A DNA stretch of 64,000 nt from Marinobacter orientalis. GTDB taxonomy: Bacteria; Pseudomonadota; Gammaproteobacteria; Pseudomonadales; Oleiphilaceae. A program made the translations under genes and the position numbers. The stretch covers positions 434,001 through 498,000 of the forward strand of contig NZ_SRZX01000001.1 in assembly GCF_004792665.1 (NCBI RefSeq), read 5' to 3'. The notes under the pieces are model-generated. The model worked only from the letters and a program-made list of their open reading frames with translations, searched no databases and had not been told where the DNA came from. Position 1 is the stretch's first letter; each line of letters begins with the position of its first letter. Positions 46,762 through 53,924 of the stretch are shown here, in pieces.

Positions 46762-47910
46762 TTACTCACCAACAACACCAGGCGCTAACTGACTCCTCCG
46801 CGCGGTCCAAATCTCTCGTAATGGCCCCTTAACAGCAAGCTCCAACCGATACATGGAGTCAACCATAAATTGGATCATGCTTTCCCACTGCTCACGGTCA
46901 AAAATATTGCCGGGCGTTTCTGCCTTGATCCTACAAGCTTTTCTCCCTTCAAGCGGCTCCCATTCCAGGACCCCGCCAAACACATTTTCAATCTCCTCTC
47001 TTCTCGCCATAAATTGTTCGAAGATATATTCATTCTCTGCTTTATCAGGTCGGTCAATATAAAGCTCGGCTCTACCATATTGCCGGGTTGCCACGAAGTG
47101 CAACCCAATCCCTCCAACGCCCGAGCCAGCGCCTATCCAACTAGAATCTCCGGGGCTAATGCTTTGATAAAGGCTGGAGGGCGTTGCATTCATCGCTTCT
47201 ATTATCCGACCCCAAAACTCTCGCCGGATCACATGGCGATGCTTCTGCTCAACTTGATCTTCTATGTCGTCTTGAGCCTTCTCTGCCATGCCAATCATGT
47301 ATTCCTCTGTATCCTGGGTCGGAATGATCTGTTCGACATTGAGGAATAGTTCATCGCCCATGGCGTAAGGAGTGGCACGAAAACAGTGCAACCGCACTTT
47401 AAAGTTCAGCAACCAAAGGACGGTACTTGTCACTTCCTTTCGGAAGTTTGCAGCAATTAACATGATCCTCTGAGTTACGCCTTTGTTAAGTGTTATATCT
47501 GCGAAGTCTTGGTTGTCGAAGAATTCAGACAACAAGTCCTCGGCTTTGGTGCCCGGCTGAGACCTATCGAGGTACTGCTGATAAATATTGGCAATGTTCG
47601 ATTTGGAGAGCCTTGAGCAGTAGGAAGCGTATTTTAATGCTTGCCAGGTAACGTCGCGTCCTGAGTCGTCCAGCTTGTTTTCAATAATCACGAGCGCGCC
47701 CTGCTTATCCAGTGCCAGCAGATCAAGACGCTCCTGAGTATCGTTAAAGCCAGAGAACTCTTTCTGAATGATCAATAAGTCCTCGCCAAGCACACCCGGC
47801 TGCTTCGCTATCCACTCCTGTAGATGTTCCCGTTCCCGGAACCCGAGTCCAGAAAACGACTTTTCCTCCAACCTTTGGATACTGTTCGATGATCTGTTGA
47901 TCCGATACAT
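46762..47910 (-). CDS. DUF4268 protein with N-terminal PD-(D/E)XK nuclease-like domain
   Basis: 382 residues. The N-terminal half has the PD-(D/E)XK pattern: RLDLLALD (Asp63), then VIIENK (Glu77-x-Lys79) and WQALKYASY after a short gap, as in nucleases of the NucS/DUF family type. The C-terminal part (from about residue 215, with EFWGRIIEAMNA and the end RLELAVKGPLREIW) matches DUF4268 as I know it. Proteins of this kind occur with restriction and other defence genes, but no partner is clear here. It is isolated between two pseudogenes, and is a likely DNA-acting cargo gene. Function unknown. Confidence 0.72.
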   Translation of the reverse strand: MYRINRSSNSIQRLEEKSFSGLGFREREHLQEWIAKQPGVLGEDLLIIQKEFSGFNDTQERLDLLALDKQGALVIIENKLDDSGRDVTWQALKYASYCSRLSKSNIANIYQQYLDRSQPGTKAEDLLSEFFDNQDFADITLNKGVTQRIMLIAANFRKEVTSTVLWLLNFKVRLHCFRATPYAMGDELFLNVEQIIPTQDTEEYMIGMAEKAQDDIEDQVEQKHRHVIRREFWGRIIEAMNATPSSLYQSISPGDSSWIGAGSGVGGIGLHFVATRQYGRAELYIDRPDKAENEYIFEQFMARREEIENVFGGVLEWEPLEGRKACRIKAETPGNIFDREQWESMIQFMVDSMYRLELAVKGPLREIWTARRSQLAPGVVGE

Positions 47911-48156
47911 AACTCACCCGCTCAGTTTCAGGGCATTAGTCCGCAACTATTGGCTACATTGCTGATAGTCGAGCATCGAATTGGACGCCCCCGCCAAACA
48001 GCCATGACGCATCAGATGACATAACTCATAAATGACAACGTAATCCACCATCTGGTTAGGTGCCATCATAATCTGTCAATTAAATTCCCATTTGCCCTTG
48101 GAAGTACAGCTAATCTAGCGTGATTGGAAGGTTTTGACACCCATAATGGCCGGCTC

Positions 48157-48322
48157 CCAAATCCACCATCGCCACCCGCCAGTTGCCCCTTGAGACATCA
48201 CATGGCGTGGTGAGTCGGTGACGCTACCTTGGCAGATGCCATTCTGGACTGCCTCGTTCACAACGCCTACAAGATCAATCTCAGAGGCGAATCCATGCGA
48301 AAACGACAGGCGGAGCGTGAGG
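48157..48322 (+). pseudogene. IstB (IS21-family helper ATPase) C-terminal remnant
   Basis: The plus strand encodes KSTIATRQLPLETSHGVV and, after a frameshift, [20 protein letters not shown] and [10 protein letters not shown]. This is the C-terminal part of an IS21-type IstB. The rest of istB and istA are gone. In the stretches before it (47911-48156) and after it to 48417 I see no gene. Confidence 0.88.
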
Positions 48323-48417
48323 TCAGATTAAGCTATGCAAGTGATAAGTTTGGTTGTTTACTTGACGAAAGAGCGTTGTATTCGTGAGTTAACAAGCAGG
48401 GAAGTTATTTTTTTGAA

Positions 48418-49002
48418 TCAATTTTTTGAAGTGTTAATCTTACTTGATGCCAAGATTTCATTAATCGTGTCAAATACAAATTCAACAGTCAGATTTCCTT
48501 TCTCTATTCCGGTCAATAATTCAGTAGATTCCCTTTGCGTTAATTTATGATTTTTAATCAGAAGCTGTATTCCTTCTATTACCTTCCTCATCTTATCATT
48601 GGACTTGTGTGTATGCAGGGATTGATCTTGTAACTGCCTAACCCTTTGCTGCAATTCATTGATATTCATTTTCTTGATTGCGTCACTTTTACCCCCACTA
48701 CTAACCAGTTTACTAATTCCATATCCGACTGCTCCCCCAACCACAACACTACCCACAACCCAACCGACAGGAGTTGTTGTTACAAAGATGCCACCCAAAA
48801 TCGATCCGAATGTTGAAGAACCAAATATTGTAGCCACACCAGCAGCACTTGCAGTTGCGCCAGCCACTCCAGCGCCCGCAATACCACCCAAACCTGTAGC
48901 GCCTAATTCTCCAAGAATACCAATCCTATCTCTAGGACTTTTCTTCATTTTCTCTAAGGCTCTTATATAGTCGTCAACACTCAATTCGTATCTTTTTTTC
49001 AT
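48418..49002 (-). CDS. Glycine-rich membrane protein of unknown function (second gene of a pair)
   Basis: 194 residues. The N-terminal helix (about 1-25, MKKRYELSVDDYIRALEKM) is charged; residues 32-100 are a long glycine/alanine-rich hydrophobic stretch (GLGGIAGAGVAGATASAAGV, then GSVVVGGAVGYGISKLV) like the glycine-zipper of pore-forming or membrane-remodelling proteins; the rest is helical (INELQQRVRQLQDQS). The gene is strongly A/T-rich compared with the core. It is 19 bases after the gene at 49022-49513, so probably co-transcribed. I do not recognise the family. Confidence 0.7.
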   Translation of the reverse strand: MKKRYELSVDDYIRALEKMKKSPRDRIGILGELGATGLGGIAGAGVAGATASAAGVATIFGSSTFGSILGGIFVTTTPVGWVVGSVVVGGAVGYGISKLVSSGGKSDAIKKMNINELQQRVRQLQDQSLHTHKSNDKMRKVIEGIQLLIKNHKLTQRESTELLTGIEKGNLTVEFVFDTINEILASSKINTSKN

Positions 49003-49021
49003 GACTGTCAGTGACCGAAAA

Positions 49022-49513
49022 TTATTTGTTAAACTCTATACGGAGAGAGTTGAATATATTTGCGAATAATTCAAAGAATTTTTTTGCAATCAGTATTATT
49101 TCTTGGCTTACTCCTATTACGCCGTCCGTTGGTTTCTTTCCTTGATCTATTCGATAACCGGCAATTCCACCAACAAGTATAGAAATTGCTGTTGCGAGTG
49201 GTGCTAAAATTGGTCCGAAAAATGGAATCATACTTATTAACGCTCCAACAGCGGCACCAATTGCGACGCCTACGGCCAAATGAGAATTTTCTTTGATGAA
49301 TTTAATTATTTCAGAAATAATTATTTTTCCAATATGTATAACTTGCTTAGCAACTACTATTGTTTTACCCCAGAGCTCATTTATTCGAGTAATTATTTCT
49401 TGGGGCAAGCCAAAATTGGTAAGCCTCGTAGTCAAATCCACCCTATCTAACTCAGTGGCATTTGAGTTTAGAATCAACACCCTTAGTTTTGCCTCGGGTT
49501 CTGATAGCGACAT
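49022..49513 (-). CDS. Glycine-rich membrane protein of unknown function (first gene of a pair)
   Basis: 163 residues. Residues 1-75 are helical and partly amphipathic (VVAKQVIHIGKIIISEIIKF), then a glycine-rich membrane hairpin, GVAIGAAVGALISMIPFFGP and ATAISILVGGIAGYRID (about 81-122), then an amphipathic helix LIAKKFFELFANIFNSLRIE. The plan (soluble helical part, glycine-zipper hairpin) matches its partner. ATG 49513 has GGAGG 7 bases upstream. No signal peptide, so it would act from the cytoplasm. Possibly toxin/immunity or defence, by form only. Confidence 0.68.
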   Translation of the reverse strand: MSLSEPEAKLRVLILNSNATELDRVDLTTRLTNFGLPQEIITRINELWGKTIVVAKQVIHIGKIIISEIIKFIKENSHLAVGVAIGAAVGALISMIPFFGPILAPLATAISILVGGIAGYRIDQGKKPTDGVIGVSQEIILIAKKFFELFANIFNSLRIEFNK

Positions 49514-49649
49514 TGTTGCACCCTCCAAGATTGGTGGACCCTTACATCCAAAGATAGGATAGCCGGCTCTGGAGCGCCAGGGAAAGTACCCAGAATTCGT
49601 AAGCTTTTGGTGTCCGGAATCATTGAACTACCACAAGGGCTATACAAAG

Positions 49650-50339
49650 TTATTTTAAAAAAATCATGAACTCATTTACTCCACCTTTTACATATAGCAG
49701 TTGCCAGCGGTTACGAGCTTGTTCTGATCGATCATTAATGATCGCGATTTGATGTTTTTTTCTCCATTCAGTTGGGAACTGTGTTTGCGGAACCGTCCCT
49801 GTCGTATCCCAAGCATATTGCTCTGCCTTTATTTGCTGCTCAATCTTCTGATCGTCATCAAAAAAACGCACTCTAGTTTTTGGATATTTTTTATAAACGC
49901 TTTTAGCCAGTGAGACTATTTCGGCGCGACTGAGGTCTCGCGGGACAATGACAATCTTCCACGTAGCCCAAGAGGTATATTCTCCCCAGAATGAAGCATT
50001 TATGATCTCGGAACTGTTGGAGATGAGAATATCATTTTGTTGATTAACGCCATGCTCGACGGAAGAAATAGACCGATTTTCGATTGAATCAAAACGTCCT
50101 GTAACTGCGTCGAACTGATTGGTGTCAGGCTCATTAACTTCTGGCGCTTGTGTCCACGACTTGGAGTTCGTATCGCTTTCAACGAGCGAGGGAGTCAGCG
50201 TTACTGAAGCAATCAAAAATGCGAAAAACATCCAATATCGATCGACAAATGAAAGCCGGCGACAAAACCCTCGAACAGCATTTTTCTTAGATGTTGCGCT
50301 CCTCGCATAGCCGTATGGCTGTTTGCCTTGTTCCGGCAT
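49650..50339 (-). CDS. Unknown protein with one membrane segment
   Basis: 229 residues. A basic N-terminus with YGYARSATSKKNAVRG is followed by one hydrophobic segment (YWMFFAFLIASVTLTPSL, about 35-52) and a polar exported domain with a region WGEYTSWATWKIVIVPRD, LAKSVYKKYPKTRVRFFDDD and KHQIAIINDRSEQARNRWQL, which looks like a small alpha/beta fold. ATG 50339 has AAGGGA 7 bases upstream. I do not recognise a family. Alone on its strand, 120 bases upstream of the glycine-rich pair, which could be the same transcription direction. Confidence 0.6.
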   Translation of the reverse strand: MPEQGKQPYGYARSATSKKNAVRGFCRRLSFVDRYWMFFAFLIASVTLTPSLVESDTNSKSWTQAPEVNEPDTNQFDAVTGRFDSIENRSISSVEHGVNQQNDILISNSSEIINASFWGEYTSWATWKIVIVPRDLSRAEIVSLAKSVYKKYPKTRVRFFDDDQKIEQQIKAEQYAWDTTGTVPQTQFPTEWRKKHQIAIINDRSEQARNRWQLLYVKGGVNEFMIFLK

Positions 50340-50420
50340 CGTTTCATCCCTTGTTTTTCTTGAGGCTTCAGATATCAAAGTAGACTAGGCCACTGTCGTA
50401 TGCCATTGCAGGCTATAGCG

Positions 50421-50464
50421 CGACAATTAACTTGGCCGGTCCGGCGACAACTATCTTGGCCGGT
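50421..50464. repeat. Terminal repeats of an IS21-like element
   Basis: Two direct copies of CGACAANTANCTTGGCCGGT (50421-50440 and 50445-50464), 24 bases apart, look like the multiple terminal repeats of IS21-type elements. No transposase reading frame is attached; with the IstB fragment at 48157 they point to a lost IS21 element. From 50379 to 50591 nothing else is visible. Confidence 0.55.
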
Positions 50465-50591
50465 TGGTCTGACGGGCTCCGACACAGCAGAACGGAGGAG
50501 TCGCCAGTCGCGATCCCCGAAATGACCGGTCACGTTCGCCGGAATACGCATCCAGCAAGTGCACCAGTCCCACGAGCGAGAGCTTAACTGA

Positions 50592-50711
50592 CGAACACGT
50601 AAAAACCCGTTGGCGGAAGTCTGGGGCAGCATCGTGCTCCGTAGCTATGAAACTCTGGGTGGCTATGACGAATTGGTTCTCAAGGGTGTACCTGTAGAGA
50701 ACCAATACTAA
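50592..50711 (+). pseudogene. Possible C-terminal gene fragment
   Basis: An open frame of 39 codons ends in a TAA at 50709-50711 and reads NPLAEVWGSIVLRSYETLGG, then YDELVLKGVPVENQY. It has no start signal and looks like the end of a protein cut off by the IS21 end on its left. I do not recognise the family. Confidence 0.3.
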
Positions 50712-50725
50712 GCGTCCAACATCGT

Positions 50726-50789
50726 GGTTCGATAATTGGTTTGTTTAACCTAAAGCGAACCGATAATATGAAACCATCTAAAACGAACC
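50726..50789. promoter_or_regulatory. Possible resolvase binding/res site
   Basis: GGTTCG (50726-50731) and CGAACC (50756-50761, again 50784-50789) form repeats around a TTGGTTTGTTTAACC core immediately before the serine recombinase gene. Serine resolvases usually bind such sub-sites and repress their own gene. Inferred from place and symmetry only. Confidence 0.35.
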
Positions 50790-50799
50790 GCGGGGAATC

Positions 50800-51405
50800 A
50801 TGTACGTTAGGGCATACCTGAGAGCATCCACAGAAGAGCAGGACGCGCTGAGAGCACGAAAGCAGTTGGAGCAGTTTGCTGAGGAGCGAGGGCTGACCAT
50901 TGCCGCTTGGTATATCGAAAATGAATCAGGGGCTAGCTTGGCGCGACCTGAGTTATTTCGTCTGTTGGGAGACTGTTTGCCGGGCGATGTGTTGTTGGTC
51001 GAACAAGTGGATCGCTTAAGCCGTTTGAACACAGTAGATTGGCAACGACTCAAAAGAACAATTGCAGATCAGGGAGTGAGGGTAGTAGCACTGGACCTAC
51101 CCACTTCCTGGATGATGATGGAACATGGCGACGAGCTTACAGCTCGAATGATGGACGCGCTAAACAGCATGATGCTCGATATGTTGGCCGCCATTGCCAG
51201 AAAAGACTATTCGGATAGAAGACGTAGGCAAGCTGAGGGAATCGCCAAGGCAAAATCGGAAGGACGATATCGAGGACGCCCTGCGGACACTGAGCGACAT
51301 GACCTGATCTCGGATATGATCAAACGAGGCATGACCTGGTCTCAGGTGGCAAAAGCAACGGGAGCCTCACGTTCCACAATATCAAGAGTACTGAATAACC
51401 AATGA
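50800..51405 (+). CDS. Serine recombinase (resolvase/invertase family)
   Basis: 201 residues. The nucleophile serine is in YLRASTEEQD (about residue 10); arginine residues of the active site appear in RPELFRLLGDCLPGDVLLVE and QVDRLSRLNTVDW. A dimer helix (ELTARMMDALNSMMLDMLAA) precedes the linker GRYRGRP and the C-terminal helix-turn-helix (TWSQVAKATGASRSTISRVL). It is complete and would catalyse resolution or inversion between short sites. It has a GGGGA 4 bases before its ATG. Confidence 0.92.
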   Translation: MYVRAYLRASTEEQDALRARKQLEQFAEERGLTIAAWYIENESGASLARPELFRLLGDCLPGDVLLVEQVDRLSRLNTVDWQRLKRTIADQGVRVVALDLPTSWMMMEHGDELTARMMDALNSMMLDMLAAIARKDYSDRRRRQAEGIAKAKSEGRYRGRPADTERHDLISDMIKRGMTWSQVAKATGASRSTISRVLNNQ

Positions 51406-51426
51406 AGAGGGATGGCGGAATCCCTC

Positions 51427-52359
51427 TCATTGCGAGCACTCGTATAGCCTGCCCGCATAAACTTCTATCACTTCCCGCATCGCAAGTTTGTTAATCCACT
51501 CTGAAGGAATCGCCTCTACCCCATAGACAGCACCTGCCAGCTGCCCGTAAACCGCGCCAGTGGTGTCTGCGTCCTCGCCAAGGTTCACCACCTTCAGCAA
51601 GCCGGATCGGAAGTCCGTGGTATTACTCAAAGCCCATAAGGCAGCTTCCAGGGTGTGAACAACATACCCACTCCCGCGAATTCTCGGAGGCTTTTGATCC
51701 CGATATGATCCTGAAGCTATTGCTGCAATTGTAGGAGTGAGCGGCTCATCTTCAAAAACTTCGAGAGAAGCTGGATTCGACACCAGTAGTTGGCTTTTGC
51801 TAACACCGTTGAGCGCAAGTGCGATCAGCACTGCATAGTAGCGACATGCGTCTACTGCCTCCAAAGCGGCATGGGTAGTTTTTGAGCTCAACGCGGCATA
51901 GTAGGCAGCCTTCCTTAGATCAGTCCGCCAGCGCATAGGGACTGGCGCCAGCCGCATCAATCAACCGTTTCCGGCGGTCGAGGGGTCAATGGAGCCAGCG
52001 TATGGCTCCCCCCAACGAAGAAAGTTATCCAGTGCGGTGGTAGTTGCCGTTCCGATGTCAAAGCATTCTCCAGTCGCGCTCAGGTACCCCTCATCGCGCC
52101 ATCGAACGTAACGACGCATTTGGTCCAAGGTATCAAAGCCGCCTGTGTCCAAAATGCTTTCAGCGAGACACAATGCCATGGAAGTGTCATCGGTCCATTC
52201 ACCAGGTTTGAGTTTGAAAGGACCGCCACCGTTCATGTCTGAAATCGGCTCGAAGGTTCCAGGTATCGAGAACTCCAGTGTGGTGCCCAATGCATCACCG
52301 ACGGCCAAGCCAATCAGAGCGCCCCGATATCTTTCTTCTAGCGAAATATTCTTGTTCAT
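51427..52359 (-). pseudogene. ADP-ribosylglycohydrolase interrupted by one in-frame TGA
   Basis: The minus strand has one frame of 311 codons with a single TGA (51961-51963). The first part (LEERYRGALIGLAVGDALGT, with WTDDTSMALCLAESIL) and the second (MRLAPVPMRW ... VVNLGEDADTTGAVYGQLAG) are the two halves of an ADP-ribosylglycohydrolase (DraG/ARH family), with the metal residues of DDT and DADT in place. Family members read GNGSLMRLAPV at the joint; here it is GNG-stop-LMRLAPV, so TCA has become TGA. Such enzymes take ADP-ribose off protein arginines. Recent loss or a sequence error. Starts ATG 52359. Confidence 0.88.
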
Positions 52360-52620
52360 TCAGTTATAAAATCACGATCAAAAGAGGTTTTACTGACTCG
52401 CCCACCGCATCAACTGTGGCTGTAAGATTATGATTCACGGAGCGACTCTCGGCACGTCTGATAACAGGGCACTTCACAGAAGAAAAACCCGCTCTGCTAC
52501 ACCCCGATGTGGCGAAGCCCCACTCCGGTCAGGGTTACAGGCGCCACATGGAATGGGTGGCAACCTTCAGCAATTAACGCAGCGTCAATTCCCGACCGCT
52601 TGAAGTCGCGAGAGTTCAAC

Positions 52621-53097
52621 TCAGTCTCGCAAGCATTTCCAGGCGCGCCTTTTCGAGAGTTCGCGGCGATCCTCTCGGAGTCGATTCCCTTGGCCAACCG
52701 AATATCCGCCCGCTCGCAGACGGCTATCTATCCAGGCAATTCTGTCTTCATAGTTTTTACACCGCACTTGCTGACGCTTTTCTTCCCTGAGCTCCTGTTG
52801 TTCCTCCCACTGAGTTTTTGAGTCTATTACGCGGGGAGCAACAGGCTTCATTTTAGACGGTACGGGCTTAGGGTTTTTGATTTCCTCGACCCTCTTCTGC
52901 GTGCGAATGTTTTCACGCATTGGAATAACGGTCGTGCCATTGGGTCTCACGGGCTTTCCATCTGGTCCAGGGGGCTCATCGGAAAAATGAGTAACACCAT
53001 TCTCATCAGTCCATTTGTAGTAATCGGCTGAGGCGCACGTAGCAAAAACCAAAAAGATAACCACGGCAAGACGCTGATAAACAGCTGATAGGGACAT
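52621..53097 (-). CDS. DUF4124 domain protein, secreted
   Basis: 158 residues. A signal peptide (VYQRLAVVIFLVFATCASAD) leads into YYKWTDENGVTHFSDEPPGP, the mark of DUF4124, small envelope domains of unknown function. The rest is charged and helical (EEQQELREEKRQQVRCKNYE). ATG 53097 is preferred since AGGAG lies 5 bases upstream; a GTG 6 bases earlier overlaps it. Its base use is like the host core. It may be a core gene captured by the island. Confidence 0.8.
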   Translation of the reverse strand: MSLSAVYQRLAVVIFLVFATCASADYYKWTDENGVTHFSDEPPGPDGKPVRPNGTTVIPMRENIRTQKRVEEIKNPKPVPSKMKPVAPRVIDSKTQWEEQQELREEKRQQVRCKNYEDRIAWIDSRLRAGGYSVGQGNRLREDRRELSKRRAWKCLRD

Positions 53098-53246
53098 CTT
53101 CACTCCTTTGAAACTCCGTTAGGAAGCTTACAGAGGGAGTTAACATAGTGTCCACTAGATTGTTTTTTTGGGCGTAAGTATAAAAAGCAGTACGGGGAAG
53201 AACCCTTCCGAGCCATCGACTCTACATCATAAGGCATCTGAGTCGC

Positions 53247-53576
53247 CTATTGATCCCTCCGGGCGATGACCCTGGGCATGACCGAATGCGTTATGCCATA
53301 AACCCCGCCACGAACGGCACAACCCTGCACCGTCTTACCTTTACTCAAGTAACTCCACTTACCCATGAATGGTGTCTCCGTTGAGTATGCGGTAACGTCG
53401 AGTCGCACCGGTATCGCATGGGGAAGCTGTTTGGCAACATTCACATCGATGAATCCTAACCATGGTAGGAACTTGCGCTCTCCTGACCTCATGAGAACGG
53501 GCACAAGGTCACCTGGTTGATCTTCGAGAGTGACGTTCCGCTTGTTGAGTGTGTACTTGACTGCAGGCATAGGCAT
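53247..53576 (-). CDS. Small unknown protein behind a LexA box (probable SOS gene)
   Basis: 109 residues (or 107 from ATG 53570). It contains GERKFLPWLGFIDVNVAKQL, KWSYLSKGKTVQGCAVRGGV and ends VIARRDQ. I do not recognise the fold. A LexA-type operator (53581-53596) lies only 4 bases before the first ATG, so the transcript must start very close to it and may be leaderless; no ribosome-binding site is seen. That arrangement suggests expression upon DNA damage. The true start could be further inside. Confidence 0.55.
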   Translation of the reverse strand: MPMPAVKYTLNKRNVTLEDQPGDLVPVLMRSGERKFLPWLGFIDVNVAKQLPHAIPVRLDVTAYSTETPFMGKWSYLSKGKTVQGCAVRGGVYGITHSVMPRVIARRDQ

Positions 53577-53600
53577 AATACTGTATGTTTAAACAGTATT
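53577..53600. promoter_or_regulatory. LexA operator (SOS box)
   Basis: AATACTGT-ATGTTTAA-ACAGTATT contains a perfect CTGT-N8-ACAG core (53581-53596) and extends the symmetry to eight bases on each side, close to the enterobacterial TACTGT-N8-ACAGTA consensus. It would control the minus-strand gene at 53247-53576; a plus-strand target is also possible. Confidence 0.85.
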
Positions 53601-53685
53601 CTGTCTTGTGTTGGAAATTTTGGCAAGTGACCGGCGCAGAATGAACGAGCGGGTCGCCCTGTGCTACGCTTTGAAAACGCAATCA

Positions 53686-53875
53686 TGAGGGTGACTCGCG
53701 TGAGCACTTGCGTCGGCGGGGTAGAACCTGGTAGCCCGAAGATGAAGAAAACGCAAAAGAAAGGAAACTAGCCTGAAAGCAGGATAGGTTTCAGCCTAGC
53801 GGCAAGAATCGCCAATTCCTGGTATGGAGACCGACGAGGGGAACGACAAAAACAAAAGCGCTGGCCGTCGTAGTG
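53686..53875 (+). ncRNA. Candidate structured RNA (HEARO / omega-RNA-like)
   Basis: About 190 bases without a gene carry several complementary segments: CTC-GCGT-GAG at 53695-53704, CGGG / CCCG around TAGAACCTGGTAG, GGC-AAGAATC-GCC, an 11-bp hairpin CTAGCCTGAAA / TTTCAGCCTAG with one mismatch, and a long-range pairing CGTCGG (53711-53716) with CCGACG (53831-53836). It is preceded by ATGA (53686). The content and the ATGA edge remind me of HEARO RNAs, the omega-RNAs of IscB/IsrB; there is no IscB-like gene here. Identity is an inference. Confidence 0.4.
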
Positions 53876-53924
53876 TGTGGTGGCGGTTTCGGGCAAATGT
53901 CAAGTTAAGAGGCACAAACTGTAT

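Noticed and set aside
51961-51963. Selenocysteine or programmed readthrough at the TGA
   Set aside because: The homologous residue is serine, not cysteine, there is no visible SECIS-like hairpin directly after it, and decay of a second copy nearby argues for gene loss.
52497-52697. 66-codon minus-strand frame ending at 52497
   Set aside because: Most of its length overlaps the DUF4124 gene end in another frame and it has no start signal; the rest has no family match.
53601-53924. Retron msr-msd or group II intron
   Set aside because: No reverse transcriptase is encoded nearby and the domain V/GTGYG end sequences of group II introns were not found.
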